Assembly: GCF_010119975.1 (NCBI RefSeq)
Contig: NZ_CP048222.1
Location: 4,482,501-4,546,500, forward strand
Direction: 5' to 3'
Length of the DNA stretch: 64,000 bases
Source: Rhodocytophaga rosea
Lineage (GTDB): Bacteria; Bacteroidota; Bacteroidia; Cytophagales; 172606-1
Below the pieces are notes generated by a model that was not told the origin of the DNA, ran no database searches, and was given only the letters and a program-made list of their open reading frames with translations. Both the position numbers and the translations under genes were made by a program. Within the stretch, counting starts at the first letter, position 1, and each line of letters starts with the position of its first letter. Below are positions 17,184-27,429 of the stretch, piece by piece.

Positions 17184-18874
17184 ATGGACATTCAGGCAAC
17201 CCTTACCCCGCAGCGAGATCATATCTGGTACAAACATTATACAAAAGGTACTCCTCACCAGATTAACCCGGATAGCTATCCTTCTCTGGTAGAATTGATG
17301 GAAGAAGGTTTCGCCAAATTCAATGCCAAGCCAGCCTACGCTAATATGGGTGTAGAACTTTCCTTTACAGAAATGGACAGGCTGTCGAAAAACTTTGCGT
17401 CTTTTCTTCAGAATGATCTTAAGTTGCAGAAAGGAGACCGGATTGCCCTGCAAATGCCGAATATATTTCAGTACCCGGTAGCTATGCTGGGTGCCTTACG
17501 TGCCGGACTTATTGTAGTAAATACCAATCCTTTGTATACCCCCGGGAAATGGAGCATCAGTTTAAAGATTCTGGTGCCAAAGCCATTGTAATTCTGGCCA
17601 ACTTTGCGGTAAACCTGGAGAAGGTGCTCGATAAAACCAGTATACAGCATGTGATCGTTACCGAATTAGGCGACCTGATGGGCTTTCCTAAAAAGCTGAT
17701 TGTAAATACGGTAGTGAAGTATATAAAGAAAATGGTTCCTTCCTATAATCTGCCTAAGGCTATCCCCTTCGGTAAAGCCATTAAAGCCGATGGATCAGCC
17801 TATAAGAAGGTGGCACTGAAAGGATCAGATGTTGCATTCATTCAGTATACTGGTGGAACTACAGGCGTTTCTAAAGGTGCTATGCTGACGCACCGTAATA
17901 TTGTGGCAAATGTGGAAATGAACTATGCCTGGATGAGTTCCAGAACAGATGAAACCAAAGATAATATTATCATAACGGCCCTCCCGCTGTACCACATTTA
18001 TTCACTTACAGTGAATGCCCTAACAGCCCTCAAAAGTGGCTGTTTGAACGTGCTGATTACTAATCCCAGGGATATGAAGGCCTTTATCAAAGACCTGATC
18101 AAATATAAATTTACGATTATCACCGGAGTAAATACTTTATATAATGGCCTGCTCAACCATCCTGATTTTTCAAAAATAGATTTCAGCCACCTGAAAATAA
18201 CCTCAGCCGGAGGGATGGCTTTACAAACAGCCGTTGCCGAAAAATGGGCAAAAGCTACCGGCTCTGTACCTGCAGAAGGCTATGGCCTTTCTGAAACCTC
18301 ACCGGTTTTATGTAGCAATACGATAGATGGCAAAGCCAAGCTGGGCACCATTGGACTTCCATGGCCTAATACGGAGTTAAAAATTATGAAAGAAGATGGT
18401 ACAGAAGCAGCTGTAGGGGAAAGTGGAGAAATATGGGCCAAAGGACCACAGGTAATGCCTGGCTACTGGAACCGCCCTGATGAAACAGCAAAAGTATTTG
18501 AAGGAGAATGGTTTAAAACCGGTGATATTGGTGTAATGGATGAAGATGGCTTTTTCAAGATAGTAGACCGGAAAAAAGACATGATCATTGTATCAGGCAT
18601 GAAAGTATTCCCCAACGAAATAGAAGATGTAATTGCCAAACATCCTGGTGTACTGGAAGTAGCCTGCATTGGCGTACCAGATGCTAAATCCAGTGAAGCA
18701 GTAAAGGTTTTTGTAGTGAAAAAAGACCAGAACCTCACGGAAGATGATATGCGGAAATATTGCCGGGAAAACTTTACTGGTTACAAAGTTCCCAAACACA
18801 TTGAGTTCAGGAAAGATCTGCCTAAGTCGAATATTGGTAAAATTGTACGCCGCTTGCTGAAAGAGACAGCCTGA
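17184..18874 (+). pseudogene. fadD: Long-chain fatty-acid-CoA ligase, frameshifted as written
   Basis: Two overlapping frames make one 563-aa acyl-CoA synthetase. The first runs from 17184 to the break; the second continues to 18874. At the C5 run 17539-17543, one extra C restores the family sequence '...NPLYTPREMEHQFKDSG'. Family motifs follow in order: the P-loop-like 'YTGGTTGVSKGAMLTHRN', 'GYGLSET', 'YWNRPDET', 'EWFKTGDIG' and 'DRKKDMIIVSGMKVFPNEIE'. The enzyme activates fatty acids to acyl-CoA through acyl-AMP, at the membrane or in the cytosol. Everything apart from the single base is intact, so a sequencing error is more likely than a dead gene. Confidence 0.9.
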
Positions 18875-18894
18875 GGTTAAAATCTGTAGCACTT

Positions 18895-19830
18895 CTAAGC
18901 CTGTGTATTGCGGTAATTCGTATAGGTATGGTCAAAAGAACCATCATCGTATAAGTTGAGCACCGAATACCCGGGCTTGGTTTCTTTATATGAACCATTC
19001 CACCAGTTGCCGCACACGGCACCGTTGCATAAAAATGTAATGCCATTATATTCTACTTTATCCAATAGATGCAAGTGTCCGCTCAGGCATACTTTTACAT
19101 TTTTGTGTTTATAAAACAGGTCAGTTATCTCATTGGCATCCATGTGAACGAAAGATCCTGGAATTTGCCAGCCTCCGTTCTTCCGGCGGTCTCCATCAAA
19201 AAAGGCAGCAGCTGATACAATTGGGATATGCGACAATACGAGCACTGGTGTACGGTCAGGTACCTTTCGTAAATCGGTTTTAAGCCAGTCAAATTGTTCT
19301 TCATCCAGTTTGGCTATATATCCGCCTTCGGCTTTCAGTTGTACACTATCCAGTACAATAAAATGCCATCCGGCCTGGTCAAAGCTAAAATATCCTTTCT
19401 CAAGCTGTAATTTCTCTTTGGCCCAGTTTTTTCCATATAACTGGTCATTTTTTTCGCCAGCTGCCCAGATATCATGGTTGCCAATACAGTTCACCATTTT
19501 AAGAGAACATTCATTTTCAACCACTTTATTCCATACTTTCCATTGCTTGGCTACTGTAGATTTATCCCGGCTCAGCGCATCCATAATGCAATCGCCCCCA
19601 TTGAGGATCAATTCTACTTTATCAGGCAGGGACTGGAGGTGATTAAAACATTTCGCTAATCCTTTGGGTGCCCGTAAACCAGGCTGTACATGAATATCAG
19701 TAATATGCGCAATGGTAATGGCTTTTTTTCGCCCGGCATTGGCCAATGAAGGAACCTGTATACCTGACATCCCGAATGGAAGCAGGCAGGATGCCATTCC
19801 TATGGTTTTTAACCAGTCTCTTCTTTTCAT
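18895..19830 (-). CDS. Tat-exported metallophosphoesterase
   Basis: The 311-aa calcineurin-like phosphoesterase starts with a twin-arginine signal (MKRRDWLKT). All metal-binding blocks are present: 'TDIH' (44-47), 'GGD' ending at Asp80, 'GNHD' (117-120), 'LSHIP' and 'SGHLH'. It would hydrolyse a phosphodiester or phosphomonoester in the periplasm with two metal ions. It lies tail to tail with fadD, 20 bp apart. The physiological substrate is unknown. Confidence 0.9.
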   Translation of the reverse strand: MKRRDWLKTIGMASCLLPFGMSGIQVPSLANAGRKKAITIAHITDIHVQPGLRAPKGLAKCFNHLQSLPDKVELILNGGDCIMDALSRDKSTVAKQWKVWNKVVENECSLKMVNCIGNHDIWAAGEKNDQLYGKNWAKEKLQLEKGYFSFDQAGWHFIVLDSVQLKAEGGYIAKLDEEQFDWLKTDLRKVPDRTPVLVLSHIPIVSAAAFFDGDRRKNGGWQIPGSFVHMDANEITDLFYKHKNVKVCLSGHLHLLDKVEYNGITFLCNGAVCGNWWNGSYKETKPGYSVLNLYDDGSFDHTYTNYRNTQA

Positions 19831-20103
19831 TTCCCTAAAACCTATAACTTGTTGAACAATAGTTTTTACTTAAAAAACTGCTATGGTGTTACACGTTTTA
19901 CGAGATGTGCCAAATTATATTTTATCCTGTTGTATAAACAAGTACAAAATTAATCTAAAAAGCATAGTTAAACGATAATTGTCGACCTTCCAGGAAAAAC
20001 ACATGATGGAATAATGTAGACGGATTCATTTGCCGCCTTTATAATCTGGTGGCAAAATAAAAAAGTCTGGAAGAATAGTGATTAACGTTTCTTTAAGGCT
20101 ATG

Positions 20104-22569
20104 TTAACTTTTTTTCTTGGCTTCCTTCACGCCTTTTTTGAAAGGATCTAGCGTGATTTTTACTTTCTCAGCAGCCGATTGCGCCCTTGCCCGCAGGTAA
20201 ATACTCGATCCGGCATCTGAATGTACACCAATGTTTTCAGGTACGTAATCATCATCCCTTTTTCTCAGGTTGGTTAAAGGCAACTGAATACTCAGATCAG
20301 TAGTATCTTTGAAACTGAAAATCCCCTGCACAAAGAAGGTAAGCACACTGGAAGCAATTTCCATCCTTGAAATCATCAGATCCTGCCCTTTCAGCTCAAT
20401 ATCATTAATAATATCGGCAAAGGTAATATCGCTGAAATCCCTTTTTTTGAACACGACATTACTTATTTTCTCCAGTGGCTCAAAATTCATCAGACGGCCT
20501 TCTTTAAGTTGTACATACATGCGGCCTTCCATACTTTCGGGCTGTAAGTTATAGGCCTGGTCAAAAGTAGAGGAAAAAGTAATGTCTGCCTGAAGTTTCC
20601 CCATCAGGTTCTTGTCTTCCAGGGTTTTTTGTTTGAAATTCTCAAAGGAATAAAACAGATTCCGCACATCTGCATCCTGTATACGGGCTTTTATCTGGAG
20701 GTTGCCCACCGATTTGCTCAGGTCGTTGATCCGGCCATCGAGATTAAAATTTCCTCCGGAACTGCTCATTTCTATATTATCCAGACCCACAAAATTGTCA
20801 TCTAAGGTGATATTTCCATTTACGCCGCTTGCTTCAAATTTCCTGTATTTAATCTCATCGGCATGAAATGCCAGGCGGCATTCCAGTTTTTCGATCAGTG
20901 AGTCTAGTCTGGAAGCAATTAATCTTTTGGTCTGGCTGCTTTTTTTTCTTTTAATAAGGCCCATTTTTTCAAGAGAGCCAGGAGATTTAAAATCATCGAA
21001 ATTGAAAGCAGGAGTGCTTACTTCCATATTTGCCTGAATTTTACCCCGGTCATAAAGGAATAAAGGGAAAAAATCTTCAATACGTCCCTTTACCTGTATA
21101 TCGTTATTATTAAGCTTAAATTTTAAAGATTGTATGGCAATATCCGATTGATCGAATTTGAAAGTGCTGTTTATTTTGGCGAACTCAAACTTGCGTGGAT
21201 AATAATGGAATGAGCCATCTTTAATCTCAATAGTGCCTGAGAGTTTTCCGGGTATTGTATCATTTGTTGTATCAAAGAAATGAGCCAGATCACCTTTGTA
21301 TTTGAAATCGATATTAGCTTTACCTGTACCCAGTTGCATTTTTTCCTCATCCAGTAAATGATTGGCTTGTTTCAGGGCGATATTAGCCGAACCGACCAGG
21401 TTGATTTTCGGATCAGTAAGCTGAGTAACTGTGAAAGTGGCTTTATAGGGCAAATTTTCATAACGGCCTGCGAACTGGGTAATTTCTACGGCGGAATTCT
21501 CATCACTCTGCTCTAGGGTAGAGTCGAGCTGGTTTACAAAACGGCCAGTCATATCAACATGGGTAAAAGTCTGCCCTTTGTAGGTGATGCTGGTATTATT
21601 GGCTTTAAACTGTACTTCCAGGTGTGGTACATACCCAGGCAGCAGCTGGGTAGAAAGAGTTGCTATTGCCTGTACTGGCCTGTCTACCGTGAACCGGTTG
21701 AGTTTTTTTGCAATGTTTTCCGGAAGCAATGGCGTTACCTTTTGTAAACTGGCCTGTGGGGCGGTAAATACCAGAAACAGGGAAATGGGCTTATTGAACA
21801 GTAAATTCCCTTTTACCTGGTAATTTTCTTGGCCAATATGAATGTCTGATGGAGAAATAGCTAACTGTTTCTCCAGAGTATGATACGTTAAGTGGAGTTG
21901 AAGTTCCGCCTCTTTGTTTTTAAGGAAACCTCCTTTAGCAGCATTAAAAGTAAGCCCATCAAAGTTCACCCGGCCTTTCAGGAGGATATCTATTATATCT
22001 TTTTTTCTATCGAGCTGGGTAAAGGCATTGGCTAAGCGGAAACCTATGGTTTTATTCCGTAAAGAATCAATATACTGGAAATGTACATTCCGGTATATTA
22101 CTCTTTGCAGGTTCAGTTCCATACCCAAACTTCCGCTGCTGGCGGTATCCGAAGAAGCTGTATTTTGTTTAAATACGCTCATGTTGGAATAGTCTTGTTT
22201 ATCTTTGAATAAATGAATATTTGCGTTTTGCAGAATGACAGATTTGATGCGAAGTTCGTTTTGCAACAATTTTAGCAATGCCAGCTGTAAGTGTATTTTG
22301 TCTGCCTCGAAAAGATACTGCTTATGCAGGACGTATAGGGAATCTTTGATTTTGGGCTGTACCAGGGTAAAAGAGAAATTAGGAAAATCGGCCAGTAAAT
22401 TGAAATCCATTTCTTGTACGGTGAGTTCTCCATTGATTTTTTTATTGAATTCCTCTTTTACGGCTGCCATAATCTCGTCCTGGTAGCGCCAGACAATAAA
22501 ATAGCCGGCAGATAGCAGCAAAATAATGCCGGCAACCAGATAAAAAATAAATTTGAGAAACAGCTTCAT
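20104..22569 (-). CDS. AsmA-like inner-membrane-anchored protein
   Basis: A large AsmA-family protein (821 aa from the chosen start). I place the start at the ATG at 22569, giving 'MKLFLKFIFYLVAGIILLLS', the usual N-terminal membrane helix; an ATG at 22590 would add seven residues. After the anchor come 'GELTVQEMDFNLLADFPNF' and long beta-rich repeats, then a C-terminal AsmA region (about 600-790), ending in a Lys-rich tail. AsmA-like proteins form periplasmic bridges for lipid transport to the outer membrane. It is a single gene. Confidence 0.87.
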   Translation of the reverse strand: MKLFLKFIFYLVAGIILLLSAGYFIVWRYQDEIMAAVKEEFNKKINGELTVQEMDFNLLADFPNFSFTLVQPKIKDSLYVLHKQYLFEADKIHLQLALLKLLQNELRIKSVILQNANIHLFKDKQDYSNMSVFKQNTASSDTASSGSLGMELNLQRVIYRNVHFQYIDSLRNKTIGFRLANAFTQLDRKKDIIDILLKGRVNFDGLTFNAAKGGFLKNKEAELQLHLTYHTLEKQLAISPSDIHIGQENYQVKGNLLFNKPISLFLVFTAPQASLQKVTPLLPENIAKKLNRFTVDRPVQAIATLSTQLLPGYVPHLEVQFKANNTSITYKGQTFTHVDMTGRFVNQLDSTLEQSDENSAVEITQFAGRYENLPYKATFTVTQLTDPKINLVGSANIALKQANHLLDEEKMQLGTGKANIDFKYKGDLAHFFDTTNDTIPGKLSGTIEIKDGSFHYYPRKFEFAKINSTFKFDQSDIAIQSLKFKLNNNDIQVKGRIEDFFPLFLYDRGKIQANMEVSTPAFNFDDFKSPGSLEKMGLIKRKKSSQTKRLIASRLDSLIEKLECRLAFHADEIKYRKFEASGVNGNITLDDNFVGLDNIEMSSSGGNFNLDGRINDLSKSVGNLQIKARIQDADVRNLFYSFENFKQKTLEDKNLMGKLQADITFSSTFDQAYNLQPESMEGRMYVQLKEGRLMNFEPLEKISNVVFKKRDFSDITFADIINDIELKGQDLMISRMEIASSVLTFFVQGIFSFKDTTDLSIQLPLTNLRKRDDDYVPENIGVHSDAGSSIYLRARAQSAAEKVKITLDPFKKGVKEAKKKS

Positions 22570-22845
22570 ACAATGGTGGAGATAAGACATAAACCGGAAC
22601 TATAACTTCTGAATTAACAGGTAGCTATACATGTGAATGAAGCATTCATACTTTCCGGTGAAGGTGTAAAACTTTAACTGAATATAGTGAAAAATAGTTG
22701 TCACTTCTGTTATTCGTCTTATTTTGCAGCATTGTCTCTTCATAAAGATGCAAAGCATTTGTTTTAAAGATATCTATTGCTGGTGCATTTAATAATTTCT
22801 TAAAGAGAGTATACAGTTTCACATAAGATGATTTTGTAGCTTGCC

Positions 22846-22895
22846 GAGCAGCAAAATACAAGCAGTTTTGGATTAACTATTTTGTACTGCTGCTC
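22846..22895. promoter_or_regulatory. Imperfect dyad before the FAD oxidoreductase gene
   Basis: GAGCAGCA at 22846-22853 and TGCTGCTC at 22888-22895 are complements, and CAAAATA at 22852-22858 pairs with TATTTTG at 22878-22884. The dyad ends 16 bp before the ATG at 22912 and could be an operator or a leader hairpin. No regulator is assigned. Confidence 0.35.
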
Positions 22896-22911
22896 AACAT
22901 CTCATTAAACT

Positions 22912-24063
22912 ATGAAAACAACGAAAGGCGCTGACGTAGCTGTGATAGGGGCCGGTATAATCGGGCTGGCGATTGCCTATACTGCAGCCAGAAAAGGACA
23001 ATCTGTGGTCGTATTTGAACGGAATACCAAAGCCATCGGTGCTTCTATCCGCAATTTTGGGTTGATCTGGCCCATTGGCCAGGCGCCTGGCAGGGCATAT
23101 GAACGAGCCTTACACAGCCGGAATATATGGGCCGAATTAGCAAAGGAAGCAGGATTTTATGCCTCGGAAACCGGTTGTTTACACTTGGCCTATCACCAGG
23201 ACGAAGCCAATGTATTGACAGAATTTGTTGATACAGCAGCTGTTCATGGCTATCAGGGCTGTGAATGGTTATCTCCGGTGGAAGTATTAACTAAAAGCAG
23301 CGCCGTACAATCAAAAGGTTTGCTTGGTGGAATGTGGAGCAAGACTGAAGTTACCGTAGATCCCAGGCAGGCAATTGCTGTGTTGCCTTCTTATTTAAAC
23401 ACAAAATATGGGGTACAATTCCGCTTTGGCGTGGCGGTGAATGGCATACAGATGCCTTTTATAGAAACCAAAGACGAAAAATGGGAAGTTGGTCAGACCT
23501 ATGTATGCAGCGGAGCCGATTTTGAAACTTTATACCCGGAAATATTTGCCGGAACCGGAATTACCAAATGCAAACTGCAAATGATGCGTACCAGTTCGCA
23601 ACCGAATAATTGGCAACTGGGACCTGCCCTCTGTGCCGGACTTACCCTGCGTCATTATGCGTCATTCAAACATTGTAATTCTTTAACAGCCTTAGATCAG
23701 CGAATTTTACAGGAGTTCCCCGAATACGAAAAATGGGGTATCCATGTGTTATTATCTCAAACCAGTCAGGGAGAACTTACCATCGGCGACTCGCATGAAT
23801 ATGGCCTTACGCCAGAACCCTTCGACCGGGAGGAAATAGATAAACTTATACTGGACTACCTGCATACCTTTGCCCATTTTCCGGATACACATATTACTTC
23901 CCGCTGGCATGGCATTTATCCCAAATTGCCAGGCAAAACTGAATTTATCGCTTATCCGGAAAAAGATGTAACCATTGTGAATGGCCTGAGTGGCGCAGGT
24001 ATGACTTTATCTTTTGGACTGGCTGAGGAACTTGTACACACTGGTATGCTGGTGAATGAATAA
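22912..24063 (+). CDS. FAD-dependent oxidoreductase, TIGR03364-like
   Basis: The 383-aa protein of the DAO (glycine/D-amino-acid oxidase) family opens with the FAD-binding GxGxxG motif 'VIGAGIIGLAIAYTAARKG' and 'VVVFERN', then 'GASIRNFGLIWPIGQ'. The last motif is characteristic of the TIGR03364 subgroup, first proposed in phosphonate-use clusters. No phosphonatase gene is adjacent, so the phosphonate link is not supported here. It closes with 'NGLSGAGMTLSFGLAEE', the second FAD contact. The substrate is probably a small amine or amino acid. Confidence 0.85.
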   Translation: MKTTKGADVAVIGAGIIGLAIAYTAARKGQSVVVFERNTKAIGASIRNFGLIWPIGQAPGRAYERALHSRNIWAELAKEAGFYASETGCLHLAYHQDEANVLTEFVDTAAVHGYQGCEWLSPVEVLTKSSAVQSKGLLGGMWSKTEVTVDPRQAIAVLPSYLNTKYGVQFRFGVAVNGIQMPFIETKDEKWEVGQTYVCSGADFETLYPEIFAGTGITKCKLQMMRTSSQPNNWQLGPALCAGLTLRHYASFKHCNSLTALDQRILQEFPEYEKWGIHVLLSQTSQGELTIGDSHEYGLTPEPFDREEIDKLILDYLHTFAHFPDTHITSRWHGIYPKLPGKTEFIAYPEKDVTIVNGLSGAGMTLSFGLAEELVHTGMLVNE

Positions 24064-24183
24064 ATTTTTAGTTATTTGCCTAAGCTATTGAAAGTGTTAC
24101 TGATAGGGTGAGTTTTACTTATACCCTTTTCATCATATTGTTTTTTCTATATCTTACGCTCCAAGCCAGAACAATGAAAAATA

Positions 24184-26487
24184 ATGTCAAAAAAATACCA
24201 GCTAACTCTAACCTATACTTGTGCACTCTGTTTAAGTTGTCTATTTCTTCTGTTACTTCATCCGGCTAAAGCTCAAAATCAATCTGATTTGCAGCCTTTT
24301 CTTTTCCAGACCAATCGGCTTTTGGAAACGCTCGATTTTTTGGGTACACCACTATCCTCAGCAGATAAGCAAAAAATAGAAGAGATTATCCGGACCAGAA
24401 ATGCCTTCCAGATGACAGAAGAAATTGCAAGTACATTAGACAAATATTGTATCCTGGAAGCAAGTATTAATCCTGAAAGCCGGGTACAAGTAGTGCCTGG
24501 AAAAGCAAATCCGCAGCTCTGGCAGAATGGCTGGCGAACATTCCTTATCAAAGTAGATAACCAGGCAGGCATCACTGCTGTATTGCAAGCCAGTAGCCAG
24601 CAGGCTTCGAAAGTGTATGCAGTAGAAGGCGATGCGTTTAATGGCTATCCAAAAGGCAAAATTGATCCTATTACCAAACAAGACATCGGCGACCGATGGC
24701 TGGACATGAGCCTGTATACCAAACCACCCATGCAGGATTATTTGAGTGGACTAGAGTTACAATACTTTATTGTGCAATTATACAGCCGGGATGCCGGTAA
24801 AAGAGCAGCCAGTTTTAGTGTACATGCCGGACATACAACACAGGATCTGGGTTTCCGGAATGAGGCAGATATTCTATTTGATTGTCTTCCGTCAAAAACC
24901 ATTGCGTTTGAAGTAAAAGATGAAAATGGTAAACCCACTACAGCTTCTTTTGTGATCAAAGACAAACAAGGGCATATCTATCCGCCACAAGCCAAAAGGC
25001 TGGCACCAGACTTTTTTTTTCAGGATCAGATCTACCGGCAGCATGGCGAACACATGCTGCTTCCGGAAGGTAATTACTCCATTGAATATAGCCGTGGGCC
25101 AGAATATATCCCTCAGAAAAAGAATATAACTGTAACTACGCAGGCTATTCAGCCAGTTACATTTAACCTCAAACGGTGGATTGACCCGGCAAAAATGGGC
25201 TGGTACTCAGGCGATCATCATATTCATGCGGCTGGTTGTGCACATTATACTACCCCTACGGTAGGTGTAAATCCATCGGATATGATGAAGCATATTCTGG
25301 GAGAAGGCGTAAATGTGGGAAGTGTGCTTACCTGGGGACCAGGCTATTATCACCAGAAACAATTTTTTGAAGGCAAAGACAATTCTCTTTCTACGGCAGA
25401 TAACCTGATGCGCTATGACCTGGAAGTTTCCGGTTTCCCATCCGGTCATGCCGGACATATTGTACTCTTGCGGCTCAAAGACCAGGATTACCCGAATACA
25501 AAAGTACTTGAAGACTGGCCCACCTGGACACTTCCGGTACTTAAATGGGCCAAAGCACAAGGAGCTGTTACCGGCTATGCTCACTCTGGTTTGGGTCTGG
25601 AAGTGAAAACAGATAAGCTACCCAACTACGATATGCCCAGATTTGATGGTATTGGAGCCAACGAATATATTGTAGCGGTTACACAAGATCTGGTAGATTT
25701 TATTTCTACCGTGGATACTCCCCATTCCCATGAACTGAATATCTGGTATCATACCTTAAATTGCGGATACCGCACCAGAATCAGCGGAGAAACAGATTTT
25801 CCCTGCATGAGCGAAGAGCAAGTTGCCCATGGACGCAGTTATGTAAAATTAGATGGAAAGTTGAATTTTAACGATTGGGTGAATGGCCTCAAAGCCGGGC
25901 GGAGTTATGTATCAGAAGGGAAAAGCCATTTATTAAACTTCAGGGTGAATACACTGGAAGTAGGAACGAACGGGAGTGAATTGCATATGAAAGGCCCTTC
26001 TACTGTTAAAGTAAGTGCGAAAGTAGGAGCTTACCTGGCAGTACAAAATGACACTACTGTTCGCAAACTGAATCTTTCGCAAGATCTCTGGTATCAAAAA
26101 CCGTACTGGAATCTGGAAAGAGCAAGGATTGGAAATACCCGGACTGTACCTGTTGAATTGATCGTAAATGGAGAAGTTGTGGCCACCAAAGATATACTCG
26201 CTGATGGTAACCTGCAGGATATTAGCTTTGATGTACCTGTTGCCAAAAGCAGCTGGGTAGCGCTGCGTATTTTGCCTTCATCTCATACCAATCCCATATT
26301 TGTTATTGTAGATAATAAACCCATCCGGGCATCCAGGCAAAGTGCAGAATGGTGTGTAAAAGCAGTTGATCAATGCTGGAGTCAGAAAGAAAGTCAGATT
26401 TCTGCGAAGGAGAAACCAGAAGCACAAAAAGCCTATCAGGCGGCTAAAGAAGCATATAGCAAAATTCTGTCGGAAATCGCAGAGTAA
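24184..26487 (+). CDS. Secreted CehA/McbA family metallohydrolase (PHP-like)
   Basis: The 767-aa protein has a signal peptide cut near 'AKAQ'. Residues about 30-330 are beta-rich with an MSP-like segment. The hydrolase domain begins with 'GDHHIHAAGCAHYTTP' (Asp344, His345, His346, His348), the first metal-binding block of PHP/CehA enzymes. Further His/Asp residues lie in 'TGYAHSGLGLEV' and 'GETDFPC'. Relatives include the carbaryl hydrolases CehA and McbA, but most act on unknown phosphoesters or esters. A Lys/Glu/Ala-rich helix ends the protein. A run of nine T (25012-25020) is read in frame. Confidence 0.85.
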   Translation: MSKKYQLTLTYTCALCLSCLFLLLLHPAKAQNQSDLQPFLFQTNRLLETLDFLGTPLSSADKQKIEEIIRTRNAFQMTEEIASTLDKYCILEASINPESRVQVVPGKANPQLWQNGWRTFLIKVDNQAGITAVLQASSQQASKVYAVEGDAFNGYPKGKIDPITKQDIGDRWLDMSLYTKPPMQDYLSGLELQYFIVQLYSRDAGKRAASFSVHAGHTTQDLGFRNEADILFDCLPSKTIAFEVKDENGKPTTASFVIKDKQGHIYPPQAKRLAPDFFFQDQIYRQHGEHMLLPEGNYSIEYSRGPEYIPQKKNITVTTQAIQPVTFNLKRWIDPAKMGWYSGDHHIHAAGCAHYTTPTVGVNPSDMMKHILGEGVNVGSVLTWGPGYYHQKQFFEGKDNSLSTADNLMRYDLEVSGFPSGHAGHIVLLRLKDQDYPNTKVLEDWPTWTLPVLKWAKAQGAVTGYAHSGLGLEVKTDKLPNYDMPRFDGIGANEYIVAVTQDLVDFISTVDTPHSHELNIWYHTLNCGYRTRISGETDFPCMSEEQVAHGRSYVKLDGKLNFNDWVNGLKAGRSYVSEGKSHLLNFRVNTLEVGTNGSELHMKGPSTVKVSAKVGAYLAVQNDTTVRKLNLSQDLWYQKPYWNLERARIGNTRTVPVELIVNGEVVATKDILADGNLQDISFDVPVAKSSWVALRILPSSHTNPIFVIVDNKPIRASRQSAEWCVKAVDQCWSQKESQISAKEKPEAQKAYQAAKEAYSKILSEIAE

Positions 26488-26546
26488 TATCTGACCTGCA
26501 TAAGTAACTTATAATCAGCTTTTTTCTTACAAGTATAGCAGAAACC

Positions 26547-27293
26547 TTAATTTAGTAGAGAGGTCTTGTTCAGCTTGTTCTGCGCTTCTTTTTCCAAGAT
26601 AAGGGCTTTTGGAAAGAGAATTTCATTTTCAATGCGGGCATGCAGCTTGAGTTCCTGCTCAAAAGATTTCAGTTCAGCAAACACCACTTTCATATGGAGG
26701 CCATGTTGAGGTTCTAGCGTATACCCGTTCGTAATGTTGCGAATGCCCTGCATCTCATCATCATGGGTATCATGGTCCATGGCATATTTCTGAATAGAAT
26801 GTTTGCGGAGCGCATAATATAATTTACCGGGATTCATCTGCTGTTTGGTAGCTGCTACCAGCTGGGAGATATAGGTAAATAAGGTATCTTCTTCTTCGTA
26901 AATGTGGTAAATAAAATCCTCCACAAACAAAGGAAACACAATCTGAAGGTCTTTTACCAAAGTAGCAGAGGCAGGCGTTAGTTTTTCGATCAGGCGGGCG
27001 ATATAGGGCAGCTTTTGCTTGATAAAAATGTGGTGAGAATGTTTCAGATACTCAATTACTAAGTCTGCCGGGAGTTCTTCTACAGGTACCTGGGGAACAG
27101 GTTCTGTTTTCTGAATAGATTCCAGGCTGCGTACCACTTGCGCTACATTCAAGCCTTTCTTCTGGCATACCTGTACCAGGGTAGGTTCGGAGTATTCATA
27201 AAACTGTATGCCAAAATAATAGAGAACATAGGCGTAGATGTAATTCTCATCTACCAGTTCTGTTATTTTCTTATTGAGTATCTCCACCTTCAT
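26547..27293 (-). CDS. Hemerythrin-domain protein, RIC/ScdA-like
   Basis: The 248-aa protein resembles di-iron 'repair of iron centres' proteins (ScdA/YtfE). The hemerythrin domain (about 85-240) carries the His/Glu ligand pattern: 'KHSHHIF', 'HIYEEEDTLF', 'DHDTHDDEM', 'HGLHMKVVFAEL' and 'HARIENEILFP'. The N-terminal 'YYFGIQFYEYSEPTLVQVCQ' matches the ScdA_N domain in position, but the usual Cys-Cys of that domain is replaced by Phe-Tyr. If functional, it would repair iron-sulfur clusters after nitric oxide or oxidative stress, or sense those stresses. Confidence 0.82.
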   Translation of the reverse strand: MKVEILNKKITELVDENYIYAYVLYYFGIQFYEYSEPTLVQVCQKKGLNVAQVVRSLESIQKTEPVPQVPVEELPADLVIEYLKHSHHIFIKQKLPYIARLIEKLTPASATLVKDLQIVFPLFVEDFIYHIYEEEDTLFTYISQLVAATKQQMNPGKLYYALRKHSIQKYAMDHDTHDDEMQGIRNITNGYTLEPQHGLHMKVVFAELKSFEQELKLHARIENEILFPKALILEKEAQNKLNKTSLLN

Positions 27294-27429
27294 AGAATTA
27301 TAAGCCTGTATACAAATATAAATAATTTATGAATTATTCACTATCGGCTCACAAATTTCAAACCGGAATGATGTTAGTTTACGAACATAATCTTTGTAAG
27401 ATATGTTATTGGTATAATGCACGTAAATT

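Noticed and set aside
22646-22861. 71-aa minus-strand frame
   Set aside because: Low-complexity, AT-rich, no family features; overlaps the likely promoter of the FAD oxidoreductase.
22912-26487. Phosphonate degradation cluster
   Set aside because: The TIGR03364 oxidoreductase is associated with such clusters elsewhere, but none of the usual partner genes is present.
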